Positions 26,077-34,707 are shown, numbered from the stretch's first letter. The stretch: DNA of 64,000 nucleotides from Paenibacillus_AB sp036577625 (GCF_036577625.1 NZ_JARBDC010000013.1:97358-161357); one strand, 5' to 3'. Notes: generated by a model not told the origin, from the letters alone. Numbers and translations are program-made.

Positions 26077-26883
26077 CTACGCCTTAACGCCTTCGACCGC
26101 CAGCAAATAAAGCGTCTGCGAGACGGCGGCGTCCCGAACCCACTCGCGGTAATCGTCTTCCGCGGCGGCGCGCTCGTCTTCCGTAACGTAGCCGTCCTTG
26201 ACCATTTGCAGGCCGCGGCTTGCCGCCACATCCGCCCAGATGCCGATGCGCGGCATAAAGTCGCCGTCCCCCCGTCGTGCGGTTTCGTGCCGGGGAGTCG
26301 CCGTTATATCGCGAAGTCCTGCTTCCCGAAACAGCCCCGGGAGCCGGTCGGCGATCGAATTGTCCATCCCCGCGTCGGACCGCCACCGCAAAAAGGCGGC
26401 GTAAAACGATCGCATGCTCGCCGGCGGCTCCGGCTCCCAAACGATCTTCTCGTGGTTGTAATCGAGCACGAGCACCCGGCCTCCCGGCCGGGCGGCCGCC
26501 TTCATCGCGCGCAGCGCCTGCAGCGGGTCGGCCAGCCATTGCAGCACGCGCGACGAGGTGACGATATCGAACTCGTCTTCGTACGGAAGCGCGTAAATAT
26601 CGCAAACGTCGAAGCTCAGTCCCGGAACGTCCCCTCCCGCCTGCCGCGCTTTGGCTATAAGCTCCGGGTTGTTGTCCGTCCCGACGACGCGTCCCGACGA
26701 TCCGACGACGCCGGCGATGCCCCGCGTAATCGCTCCCGTGCCGCAGCCCGCATCCAGCACCGACATGCCTTCCGCGAGCAACTGCTCGAGCCGTCCGTGC
26801 GAGGCCGACAGCGTTCGGGCGTCCAACACGTTCGTCGCTTTTCCCGAAAGCTCCGCCCGCTCGCGCGCTTTGTCCGCTTTCAT
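26077..26883 (-). CDS. Class I SAM-dependent methyltransferase
   Basis: 268 residues. Motif I is VLDAGCGTGAITRGIAGVVG (about 42-61). Then come the acidic end of strand 2 (GTDNNPEL), DICDIYALPYEDEFDIVTSSRVLQWLADP, and post-motif LRPGG-like AARPGGRVLVLDY. It resembles UbiE/Methyltransf_25 members acting on small molecules. ATG has AAAGGATGG upstream. It converges on the small cysteine-rich gene. The substrate is unknown. Confidence 0.82.
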   Translation of the reverse strand: MKADKARERAELSGKATNVLDARTLSASHGRLEQLLAEGMSVLDAGCGTGAITRGIAGVVGSSGRVVGTDNNPELIAKARQAGGDVPGLSFDVCDIYALPYEDEFDIVTSSRVLQWLADPLQALRAMKAAARPGGRVLVLDYNHEKIVWEPEPPASMRSFYAAFLRWRSDAGMDNSIADRLPGLFREAGLRDITATPRHETARRGDGDFMPRIGIWADVAASRGLQMVKDGYVTEDERAAAEDDYREWVRDAAVSQTLYLLAVEGVKA

Positions 26884-26982
26884 CGCAGATCCATCCTTTC
26901 CGTTCTCGCTATGCTTAACGTCTTTTCGCCGGCTAACGTTATCCGCTATCCGTCTGCCCTCGCCTCCGAAACGGCGGAAAAC

Positions 26983-27180
26983 TCAAGGTACGAGCTCGAA
27001 CAACTGGATTTCGTTCAGCCCGGCCCATCCGGAAGATGCCGTTACCGTTACTTTGACATAACGGACCGTCTTCGCGCAATCGAAATATTTGAAATCGACT
27101 TCGTTCATGCTCGCGTTCGTGAGCCGACAATCGTACGATGTTTCGACCGTATTGAACTATTTTGCTGTCGCTTGGCCGAA
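26983..27180 (-). pseudogene. Remnant of a discoidin (F5/8 type C) domain gene
   Basis: Reading the minus strand toward a TGA at 26983-26985 gives a clean domain ending: NEVDFKYFDCAKTVRYVKVT, then ASSGWAGLNEIQLFELVP. This is how F5/8 type C carbohydrate-binding domains finish. An in-frame TAG at 27157-27159 and further stops upstream cut it off, and no start or ribosome site is present. About 57 codons remain open. It lies just behind the beta-helix gene terminator, so it is the tail of a lost secreted glycan-active protein. Confidence 0.6.
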
Positions 27181-27240
27181 CATAGAAGCCCCAAACGTCC
27201 GCTAGCACGCCCCCCATTTCACGGCGCGTCATCACCCGAA

Positions 27241-27275
27241 AAAGAAAAAAGTCTCCGGCACCGAATGCCGAAGAC
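27241..27275 (-). terminator. Terminator of the beta-helix gene
   Basis: A ten-base stem (27251-27260 with 27266-27275, one G-T pair) and loop of five bases, followed on the minus strand by TTTTTTC. It starts 27 bases past the stop codon. Confidence 0.7.
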
Positions 27276-27302
27276 GAGCAGCAGCTTGTTAACCAAATCC
27301 GT

Positions 27303-29405
27303 TCAGCTTAACGCCACGATCGCGCCGGAGCCGTCCTTGAACTTCAGCTTCGCGTCGGCCGCGTCGACGAACAGCGCGCCGTTCGGCACCGAAGCCGCGG
27401 CGCTCGGCAGAAGCGACACGAACTCGCCGTTCAGCGCCTTGGCGTTGACGTAGCCGTTCTGCAGCGTTTCCTTGCCCGCCCGGTCGCCGACCGTCAGCGC
27501 GCCCTGCCACGAAGCCCGCATAAGCGGCTTGACCGTTCCGTTCGACATCCCGTTAAACTGCAAATCCGCCTTTTCCGCCCCCGCCGCCGAGCTTTGCTGC
27601 ATCGCGACGACTTCGGCGTACAGCGTTTTTTGCGCCGAGGCGTTATGTGCGTACATTTTCATGCCGAACGTCGCCGCAGCCGTGTTCCTCTTGTACGTTT
27701 CGCTGTAAAGCGGGATTCCCGCCTCGACGACATCCGTCGTATCCGGCGCCAGGTTGACGATGAAGTCGCCGGACTGATTGAAGCCGAAATTGCCCATCAG
27801 CCGGGAGCTGACGCCGCCGTTGTAAATCCCGTTTTTGTGCGGGACCCCGTTCGGCACCGTCGTGCGGATCATATTGCCCGAGACGACGTTTTGCGCGCCT
27901 GTCGTTATCCGGATGCCCGCATAGAGCGAGCCGTCGAGATCGGCCCGTTTGTTGGGGGATAAAATGTAATTGTTCGCGATGACCGATTGACCCAAATTGG
28001 CGAAGCAAATGCCGTCTTTTTTCGGAAACGAGATGACGTTGTCCGCGATATAAGCGTTTTGCAGCAGCGCTCCTTCGGCCACGATGCCGTACTCCATTTG
28101 CGGAACCGTATCGCTGAGCGTTCGGTCCCAATATAAATTTTGCGAGGCCGCGATAATATTGTTGCAAATTTCGTACCCTTGCTGGTAAACGTTCGTGCCG
28201 CCCTCGGAGTGAACGATGCGGATCCCGTCGCCGAACGAATTGTAGATGTAGTTGTCGTTGATCGAGCTCCGGTCGACCGGCCCTTTGTAAAACCCTTTGC
28301 TTAAATCGGACATATTGCCGATCACCTGATTGCCGAACGCGCGGATTGATTTGAATTCGATGCACCACGACTCGGCCCCGGGCGCAAGCCTGGAGCTGTG
28401 CTTGCCCATGGAATGGAACCGGCTCTGAATAATGCGGTACCCGCGGCATTCTTCGTTCAAATACGGCTCCACGACGATACCCTTTAAACTGTTGGAGAAT
28501 ATATTATAGTTGAAAAAGACGTTGCGGCCTACGCATTTGACGCATTCGTTCAGCCTGAAAAATCCGCAAAACTGAATATCGCAATCCAAATTGGAAAGCG
28601 TGCCTTGTCCGGAGCCGTCGGACCGGTCTATTAAAATTCCGTTCACGGACGGCGTATACGGATTTTGGTTCAAATCGCCGTCGCCCTCGAGCTGCAGCCC
28701 TTTCATGCAAAACGAATAATGCTTGACTTGAATCATCCACGCATTCGCAGTCGTACATAGGATTCGCGGCGTATACTCGCTTTTGAAATCGGAATAAAAC
28801 GTTACTTCCGGCTGGCGGATCACGATCGGCTGCGTAATCCGGTACGTCCCCTGCGGGAAATAAATGTTGCATCTGGCGCCCCCCGCATCGACCGCGCTTT
28901 GGATCGCGGGGCCGTCGTCGTTTACGCCGTCGCCTTTCGCGCCGAACCATTTGACGTTGATCGAGCCGTCATACAGCCGCTTGAAGCGCGCGCCGGACGA
29001 CGATACGAGCACCGTTCCGCCGTTATCGGCGGACGTCGCGTCCGCGGAGTCGTAGACGAAAGGGCCGGCCTGCTTGCCGTCCTTGACGAAATAGACGATA
29101 TCCGGATCGGGCGCCGTCCAGGAGCGTAGCTCGGCGATGGTGACGGACAGACAGCATTTCGAATCGAGCGAATCCGCGGTCAAAAAATCGGGCGGCCCTT
29201 TGCGGCCGTAAACGTCGCCGCTCACCGGCCCCCCGGCCGCGAACGCCGTCCCCATCGTTCCGCCGATCACGCTGCCCGCGGCCAATGCCGCCCCGGCCAT
29301 CCCGAGCGACGACAGCATCGCCCTGCGCGAAACGAGCGGGCCCTGCCCGCGATCGGCTGCCCCGATCCCGTCTTCCTTCATCCGATTGCAGTCGCGATTT
29401 TCCAT
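27303..29405 (-). CDS. Tat-exported right-handed beta-helix (pectate-lyase-3-like) protein
   Basis: 700 residues. A twin-arginine signal (VSRRAMLSSLG, R27-R28) is followed by a hydrophobic stretch and an AFAA cleavage site near residue 58. A short N-terminal module like phage tailspike heads comes next, then GAKGDGVNDDGPAIQSAVDA, the Pectate_lyase_3 opening (about 160-180). Repeated turns of a beta helix fill about 180-560. The family includes GH28/GH55-like enzymes and lyases; no catalytic pair was identified, so the substrate is open. ATG 29405 has GGGAAGGG upstream. Tat export implies folding before secretion. Confidence 0.8.
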   Translation of the reverse strand: MENRDCNRMKEDGIGAADRGQGPLVSRRAMLSSLGMAGAALAAGSVIGGTMGTAFAAGGPVSGDVYGRKGPPDFLTADSLDSKCCLSVTIAELRSWTAPDPDIVYFVKDGKQAGPFVYDSADATSADNGGTVLVSSSGARFKRLYDGSINVKWFGAKGDGVNDDGPAIQSAVDAGGARCNIYFPQGTYRITQPIVIRQPEVTFYSDFKSEYTPRILCTTANAWMIQVKHYSFCMKGLQLEGDGDLNQNPYTPSVNGILIDRSDGSGQGTLSNLDCDIQFCGFFRLNECVKCVGRNVFFNYNIFSNSLKGIVVEPYLNEECRGYRIIQSRFHSMGKHSSRLAPGAESWCIEFKSIRAFGNQVIGNMSDLSKGFYKGPVDRSSINDNYIYNSFGDGIRIVHSEGGTNVYQQGYEICNNIIAASQNLYWDRTLSDTVPQMEYGIVAEGALLQNAYIADNVISFPKKDGICFANLGQSVIANNYILSPNKRADLDGSLYAGIRITTGAQNVVSGNMIRTTVPNGVPHKNGIYNGGVSSRLMGNFGFNQSGDFIVNLAPDTTDVVEAGIPLYSETYKRNTAAATFGMKMYAHNASAQKTLYAEVVAMQQSSAAGAEKADLQFNGMSNGTVKPLMRASWQGALTVGDRAGKETLQNGYVNAKALNGEFVSLLPSAAASVPNGALFVDAADAKLKFKDGSGAIVALS

Positions 29406-29523
29406 CCTATTCAACCCTTCCCTTCACATGGATTAGGCTTAACACATTTCGATTCCGAGCCGATACGGATCGGTTCGTTCAGCGGCACTTCCTCCCCAAC
29501 ATGACCGCTGTCGTCATTTTGTC

Positions 29524-29552
29524 TTTACAAGCAGGCCCAAGCCGACTACAAT
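29524..29552 (+). promoter_or_regulatory. Sigma-A promoter of the YhcH-like gene
   Basis: TTTACA (29524-29529) and TACAAT (29547-29552) are 17 bases apart and 77 bases before the GTG start. Confidence 0.6.
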
Positions 29553-29628
29553 TATCCATGGAAAAGACAATGTCTCTAATGCCGTGACGTTTTTTGCATG
29601 TCCATTTTGTTCATTGGGAGAGATCGAA

Positions 29629-30081
29629 GTGATCCTTGATTCCGTAGCCAATCTCGGCCGGTATGCCGGCGTACATCCCCGCATCAAGCAGGCGGTCGAA
29701 TTTTTGAACGCGCATGACTTGAAACAGCTTGCGCCGGGCAAGTACGACATCGACGGCGACCGTCTGTTCGCCCTCGTTCAGCATTACGACACGAAACCGA
29801 AGGCGGACGGCGTCTGGGAGGCGCACCGCAAATACGCCGACATCCAAATCGTGGCCGAAGGCGCCGAAACGATGGGGCATGCGCCGATCGGTCAGGCGAA
29901 GGAAACAACCGCTTACAAGAACGATGCCGATTACGCTTTGTTCGCGGCCGAAGGCCATTTCTTCACGCTGAGCGAAGGCTATTTCGCCTTCTTCGCGCCG
30001 CAGGATGTGCATATGCCTTGCGTCGCCGTTAACGATGCGCCCGCTCCGGTCAAAAAAATCGTCGTCAAAGTTGAACTTTGA
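29629..30081 (+). CDS. YhcH/YjgK/YiaL family protein (DUF386)
   Basis: 150 residues, the normal family length, single cupin-like beta barrel. Motifs: LAPGKYDIDGD, DTKPKADGVWEAHRKYADIQIVAEGAE (metal-binding His and Glu) and FAFFAPQDVHMPCVAV. Members accompany sialic-acid and other sugar-acid catabolism and may act as sugar epimerases. The GTG at 29629 is chosen because TTGGGAGAG lies just upstream; the longer frame from 29584 has no such site. The gene stands alone with its own promoter, in a locus with a sialidase-like protein. Confidence 0.85.
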   Translation: MILDSVANLGRYAGVHPRIKQAVEFLNAHDLKQLAPGKYDIDGDRLFALVQHYDTKPKADGVWEAHRKYADIQIVAEGAETMGHAPIGQAKETTAYKNDADYALFAAEGHFFTLSEGYFAFFAPQDVHMPCVAVNDAPAPVKKIVVKVEL

Positions 30082-30196
30082 ACGGCGGCGTAAGACCTTC
30101 ATTCGTCATTCGATCAATCCGAACGGCTTGAATTCGGCAAGCAGGCCCGCATATTCCAGCGAACCCGGGGGGGAGGCGGTCCCCCCGCCGCGTTCG

Positions 30197-31531
30197 TTAC
30201 TTGCTCTTATCCTTCGCCAGCTCCGCCTTCAGCTTCTCGTCCAGCTGACGCAGCCCCGTGTTCGTATCGACCTTGCCGCTGGCCACGTCGTGGAACGTTT
30301 GTGCCATCGAGTCCTGCTGGACGACCGTCGGCACGTTGGCCGTTCCCGGCTTGCGCTTCGGCGCATACGGCGCCCATTCCGTATAATAAAACAGCGATTT
30401 GATGTTTTTGCTTTTCAGGTCGTCCCGCTCTTGCCCGAAGGCGTCCCGGATCGCCGCTTTCGTCACGATCGGCAGCATCCCTTTCTTTGAGTCGGCGAGC
30501 TGTACATCGTCGGATACCATTTCCATAATCACCTGAAACGCGTCTTCCTTATGCTTGCTGGTCGCCGAAACCGACCAGTACGCCGGCCCGCGCCAAGCCA
30601 TCTTTTTCGGCGCGCCGGGCAAAGTCGGGTACGAGACGATGTCCCATTCGATTTCTTTCGGGATCGGCGTATATTGGCTGTACTGGTTAATTTGCATGGC
30701 GATGTTGCCTTTGTTGAATACGGACGCAATTTCTTCGACGCGCGTCGGGGCGATCTTGTTGTTCGGCAGCTCGTAAAACCGCAGAAAATTGGCGAACAGC
30801 GGCTTCCACTTTTCAGGATCGTACAGTCCGTCGGCGTTCGGATCGAGTATCGGGTAGCCGTACGAATTGTCACGCAGCATCGCCATAATGTTGGCGCTGA
30901 AGCCGCGGTATTCGTTGCCGCCGTCGGTTCGGCTCATTTTTTTCGCCAGCTCGTATACTTCGTCGAACGTCATGCCGTCCTTCGGATAAGCGACCCCGAA
31001 CTTGTCGAACAAGTTTTTGTTGTATGTGAGCACCATCGGAAAATAAGGCGGGTACGGGATGCCGTACAGCGCGCCGGTTTGGCCCGCGTCGATCATTTCC
31101 TGAATGAACGGCGCATTGAAGCGAGACAAATCGACGTTAAACTTTTTGACGTATCCGTTCAGGTCGGTGCCGAGATTCAGATCGAGATAGTTGTTTTTCA
31201 AATTCGGCACGTCGGTACGGATCAAATCCGGCGTTTCGCCGCGCGCCACGAGCTCCGGCAGCGAGTTGCCCTTGTCCGGCGGGATATACTTGAACGTGAT
31301 GTAAGGGAACTTTTTCTCGAGCGCGGCCCGAAACCGTTCGTTAAACTCCTTCTCGGCAACGCCGAGACCGAACACGGACAGCGTGATCGGGTCTTTCTTG
31401 ACCTCCGGCGCCTTCGCTTCGTTCGGTTCGGAAGCGCCGCTTCCGCCCCCTCCGCCTCCCCCGCACGCCGTCAGCGCGATCATGACGGCCGGCAAACCGA
31501 GCGACAGTCCGATTTTCAGCTTCTTTTCCAT
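30197..31531 (-). CDS. Orphan sugar ABC substrate-binding lipoprotein
   Basis: 444 residues. Lipoprotein signal with lipobox LTAC (C23), then a run of glycines and a family-1 solute-binding fold (ITLSVFGLGVAEKEFNERFRAALEKKFPYITFKYIPPDKGNSLPELVARGETPDLI). No permease or ATPase gene is adjacent on either side. It therefore either feeds the importer encoded at 12-14 kb or acts with genes elsewhere. Its promoter and operator match those of the Gfo/Idh operon at 21.2 kb, which supports joint use. A cre-like site lies in its leader. Confidence 0.85.
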   Translation of the reverse strand: MEKKLKIGLSLGLPAVMIALTACGGGGGGGSGASEPNEAKAPEVKKDPITLSVFGLGVAEKEFNERFRAALEKKFPYITFKYIPPDKGNSLPELVARGETPDLIRTDVPNLKNNYLDLNLGTDLNGYVKKFNVDLSRFNAPFIQEMIDAGQTGALYGIPYPPYFPMVLTYNKNLFDKFGVAYPKDGMTFDEVYELAKKMSRTDGGNEYRGFSANIMAMLRDNSYGYPILDPNADGLYDPEKWKPLFANFLRFYELPNNKIAPTRVEEIASVFNKGNIAMQINQYSQYTPIPKEIEWDIVSYPTLPGAPKKMAWRGPAYWSVSATSKHKEDAFQVIMEMVSDDVQLADSKKGMLPIVTKAAIRDAFGQERDDLKSKNIKSLFYYTEWAPYAPKRKPGTANVPTVVQQDSMAQTFHDVASGKVDTNTGLRQLDEKLKAELAKDKSK

Positions 31532-31636
31532 AGTTGTGTAACCCCCCCAAAAAAGAATGTAAAAATGCCAACGCCAGTAAGGACAAAAATGTTCGCTCGC
31601 AGCGGATCGGTTCCGCCGGCTGATTGCCCGCGGATA

Positions 31637-31650
31637 AGTAACCGCTTACA
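31637..31650. promoter_or_regulatory. CcpA catabolite-response element (cre)
   Basis: AGTAACCGCTTACA fits 13 of the 14 positions of the cre consensus TGWNANCGNTNWCA. It lies about 165 bases downstream of the promoter and 106 bases before the lipoprotein start, a position that would block elongation during growth on preferred sugars. A weaker cre-like sequence follows within 20 bases. Confidence 0.55.
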
Positions 31651-31777
31651 ACGAGAGCGCTTCCTTGAAGCGGAAACGAATACGAAGCCGAACTTGAAAC
31701 CGAACTCGAACTCAAATTCAAACTGGAAGCCGTAAACGTTACCGCATATTTACCGAAGCCGCGTATATGAGATTAAT

Positions 31778-31850
31778 TTGTCTCTTATTATGTTACAATG
31801 TATCCGATTAACGCTAACCTCATTATATAAGAGACTCTCCCGGTTGTAAA
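31778..31850 (-). promoter_or_regulatory. Promoter and operator of the orphan binding-protein gene
   Basis: On the minus strand TTTACA (plus 31845-31850), 17 bases and TATAAT (plus 31822-31827). The operator-like element at 31778-31807 matches 25 of 30 bases at 21226-21255, in the same orientation and at nearly the same distance from the promoter. Confidence 0.7.
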
Positions 31851-31981
31851 CCAACAAATTACAGCGCTTCCAATCGTCCGCCCGAAAGGGCGCGCGGCGA
31901 AATTCCGGCTTGTCTGCATGTTTCGCCGACGATCCACCCTCCCCGACTCGGAATGGAAATGCGCCCGCCCCCACGTTCGGG

Positions 31982-33208
31982 TTACGACGTGACGATATCG
32001 ACGAATCGCCCCCATATCGCGAACGGATTCGGACTCGGGAAGCCGCTCGCAAAGTCGTACTGCCAATTCGCGCCCCGGTCTCCCGTCAAAAAGACCCGGC
32101 CGCTTCCGACGACGGCGATGCCGGTGTATCCGGTCGTCGTACCGTCGTACGTCGTCGCGAACGACGTCCAGCTTCGCCCGGAGCCGTCGGGCGACAGCAG
32201 CATGCGCGTATCCGGCCGGCCGTAGCTCAAGACGAGCGTGCCGTCCCGGAGCTTCCGCAATGCCGGAAGCACGCTGTGCGTCAGCTCCGGCGCCGGTCCC
32301 GGCAGCGGCTCAGGCTTGCTCCACGTCTCTCCTTCGTCGAACGAGCGGCATTGATACAGCGGTTTGTTGCTGCCGATCCGCATGACGCACAGCAGCGAGC
32401 CGTCGGCGACCCGCTCGACGGCAGGCTCGCAATAGCCTTCGGGACCGGCGTCCGGATCGTACGCGACCGTCGAGACGACGGACCAGTTCGCGCCGCCGTC
32501 TGTCGAGCGCGCCCATATCGTCCGGTACTTCGTATCGGTCGCGTAGCGGCCGTACAACGCCGCGCCGAGCGTACCGTCCTCCATGGACAGCGCCCACGTG
32601 AACGCAAAGCCGCCGCGTCCCGTGCCGGCAACGATGCATTTCATCGGAACGGGCGTTACGAGCCTGCCTTCCGTCGTCGTCCAGGACGCCCCGCCGTCGG
32701 CGGACTGTACCCAACGAATCCGCTGCTCGCGGGAAACGTCTCCGCCGATCATCTCCGTGACGAACGACGGGCCGCCGATTACGCCGTCCGGCCGTTCGAC
32801 GAGCGTTATCGGGAACCAGGTGTGCGACTGAACATGCGGCCACGTACCGCCCATATCGTCCGACATGCGAAGCCCGACCGAAGGCGGAATGTTCGCGTCG
32901 TCTTTCGTTTGGCTGAAATAAACGAACAGTCTCGTGAACGGTCGGCCTCCTTCGCCGACGATGCGGAACGCCGCCGCCGCGGGAAAAGCGCACAGCTTTT
33001 CCCCTTCGGCTTTATGGACGACAAACGGTTCGCTTGTCTGAATGTTGTATGATTGATTGGTGACCATCCATCTTCCTCCATATAGATGACTTTCGTCCGC
33101 GCCGCACGCCGCCGCGGCCGTCCCGATCAGCCCGATTGATAGGAGCATTTTTCTACGGTCCAAAAACGGGTTCTGCTCGTCCCGTTGGTCGTATTGCCTT
33201 ACCGACAT
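31982..33208 (-). CDS. Exported BNR-repeat/sialidase-like lipoprotein
   Basis: 408 residues. The N-terminus has a twin-arginine pair (DRRKMLLSIG, R18-R19), a short hydrophobic stretch and a lipobox-like AAAC (C35), so a Tat-routed lipoprotein is likely. The rest is a six-bladed propeller with Asp-box-type repeats (SADGGASWTT, STDGGANWSV, SFDEGETWSK and DGSGRSWTS). These repeats are typical of exo-sialidases and other glycan-binding propellers. Active-site arginines were not assigned. ATG 33208 has AAGGAGGG upstream. It lies 84 bases after the GH4 gene and is probably in its operon. Confidence 0.78.
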   Translation of the reverse strand: MSVRQYDQRDEQNPFLDRRKMLLSIGLIGTAAAACGADESHLYGGRWMVTNQSYNIQTSEPFVVHKAEGEKLCAFPAAAAFRIVGEGGRPFTRLFVYFSQTKDDANIPPSVGLRMSDDMGGTWPHVQSHTWFPITLVERPDGVIGGPSFVTEMIGGDVSREQRIRWVQSADGGASWTTTEGRLVTPVPMKCIVAGTGRGGFAFTWALSMEDGTLGAALYGRYATDTKYRTIWARSTDGGANWSVVSTVAYDPDAGPEGYCEPAVERVADGSLLCVMRIGSNKPLYQCRSFDEGETWSKPEPLPGPAPELTHSVLPALRKLRDGTLVLSYGRPDTRMLLSPDGSGRSWTSFATTYDGTTTGYTGIAVVGSGRVFLTGDRGANWQYDFASGFPSPNPFAIWGRFVDIVTS

Positions 33209-33292
33209 ATGGCGTCCCTCCTTAGAGGTCCGGCGAGATTGGCCGGCGAAAGAGCTCCTTTTCAAGCGTCCTTTCGGGCTTTTCGCCAATGG

Positions 33293-34591
33293 TTAACGAT
33301 ACACCGGCAGCCAGTCCCCGTGTCTCTCGATCAGCTCGTCGCACATCGCGACGATGTCGTCGATCGACAGCTCCGCCGACGTATGCGGATCGAGCATGGC
33401 CGCCTGGTAAATATGGTCCTTCTTCAGCGTCGTCGCCGCCTCGATGGTCAGCAGCTGCGTATTGACGTTCGTCCGGTTCAGCGCGGCGCATTGCGGCGGT
33501 AAATGCCCGACGTACGTCGGCGTTACGCCGCTCGCGTCGGCGATGCAGGATACTTCGACACACGCCTCGCGGGGCAAGTTCGTGATAAGCCCTGTATTCA
33601 TGACGTTGCCGCCGAACTTGAACGGAACGTCCGTTTCGATGGCGTCCAGAATGTACGAAATGTATTCGTGCGATCGCGTATGCGTCAGCCCTTCGTTGCC
33701 GACCAGCTCGTCCCGCATCGTCTTCCATCGGTCGATCGCCCAGACGCATCGTCGCGGATATTCGTCCAGCGGGATGTTGAACCGCTCGATTAGCTCCGGG
33801 TAGCTTTTTTTGATGAAGTACGGATGGTACTCCGCGTTATGCTCGGACGACTCGGTCACGTAATAGCCGAACCGCAGCATCAGCTCGAACCGTACCATGT
33901 CGTGGTGCTTTTCCCGCTGCTTCTCGGCGGCCCGGCGTTTGATTTCGGGGTACAAGTCCTCGCCGTTCCGGGTAATTTCGAGCAGCCACGCCATATGGTT
34001 GATGCCGGCGATTTTCCACTGCACGCCCCGCTCCTCCATGCCGAGATGCTTCAGCAGTCTCGGAGCGCATACTTGAACGCTGTGGCAAAGTCCGACCGTT
34101 TTCACCCCTCCGACCGTATTCATGACGTTCGTCAGCACGGCCATCGGGTTCGTGTAGTTGAAAAACAATGCGTCCGGACATACCTCCTGGATATCTCGAG
34201 CGATCCCGAGCATGACCGGAATCGTGCGCAGGCTGCGGAAAATGCCGCCGATGCCGACCGTGTCGGCGATCGTTTGGCGCAGGCCGTACTTTTTCGGCAC
34301 CTCAAAGTCGGTAATCGTGCAAGGGTCGTAGCCGCCGACCTGGATCGTGTTGATGACGTATTTCGCTCCGCGCAGCGCTTCCTTGCGGTCGGCGTACGCC
34401 TTGACCGAACAGCCGCTGCCCAGCTTGCCGATCAGGTGAACGAGCATCCGCTCGGCGTCCTTCAGCCGCTGCGCGTCGATGTCGAACAGAGCGAATTCGA
34501 AATGCTGCAAGGAAGGCACGAGCATGCAATCCCCGAGCACATTTTTGGCGAACGCCACGCTGCCCGCCCCGATGAACGTAATTTTGTCCAC
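33293..34591 (-). CDS. GH4 family NAD-dependent glycosidase (alpha-galactosidase/glucosidase type)
   Basis: 432 residues. It starts with a Rossmann motif (KITFIGAGSVAFAKNVLGDC). Other GH4 motifs are NTIQVGGYDPCTITDFEVPKKYGLRQTIADTVG, NYTNPMAVLT, GLCHSVQ with the metal-binding Cys, and GINHMAWLL with the metal-binding His. GH4 enzymes use NAD and Mn2+ to break glycosidic bonds by an oxidation-elimination route in the cytoplasm. The closest type by eye is the MelA-like alpha-galactosidase/galacturonidase group; substrate is uncertain. Start GTG 34591 has GGAGG upstream. Confidence 0.88.
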   Translation of the reverse strand: MDKITFIGAGSVAFAKNVLGDCMLVPSLQHFEFALFDIDAQRLKDAERMLVHLIGKLGSGCSVKAYADRKEALRGAKYVINTIQVGGYDPCTITDFEVPKKYGLRQTIADTVGIGGIFRSLRTIPVMLGIARDIQEVCPDALFFNYTNPMAVLTNVMNTVGGVKTVGLCHSVQVCAPRLLKHLGMEERGVQWKIAGINHMAWLLEITRNGEDLYPEIKRRAAEKQREKHHDMVRFELMLRFGYYVTESSEHNAEYHPYFIKKSYPELIERFNIPLDEYPRRCVWAIDRWKTMRDELVGNEGLTHTRSHEYISYILDAIETDVPFKFGGNVMNTGLITNLPREACVEVSCIADASGVTPTYVGHLPPQCAALNRTNVNTQLLTIEAATTLKKDHIYQAAMLDPHTSAELSIDDIVAMCDELIERHGDWLPVYR

Positions 34592-34652
34592 TTCTCTTTT
34601 CCTCCGAAAACGAATGTCCTTGGATCGCTCTCTCTTTACGATCCGTACGATC

Positions 34653-34680
34653 TTACAAAAACGTCCGAATCTGCTATACT
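34653..34680 (+). promoter_or_regulatory. Sigma-A promoter of the second AraC gene
   Basis: TTACAA (34653-34658), 16 bases, TATACT (34675-34680), 43 bases before the TTG start. Confidence 0.55.
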
Positions 34681-34693
34681 GTTGATGACATTA

Positions 34694-34707
34694 AGCAAAC
34701 GGTTACA
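34694..34707. promoter_or_regulatory. Possible cre site over the AraC leader
   Basis: AGCAAACGGTTACA fits 12 of 14 cre positions and lies 13 bases after the -10 box, overlapping the expected start of transcription. Confidence 0.4.

Larger units (their letters stand above)
31532..31981. other. Leader and control region of the orphan binding-protein gene
   Basis: The 450 bases hold the promoter, operator and cre-like site listed separately, giving a leader of about 285 bases. No ORF with a ribosome site was seen. The leader contains GAA-rich stretches (about 31670-31730) without clear pairing. Confidence 0.55.

Noticed and set aside
27303..29405. Prophage tailspike
   Set aside because: The beta-helix protein resembles tailspikes, but it has a Tat signal and no phage genes are nearby.
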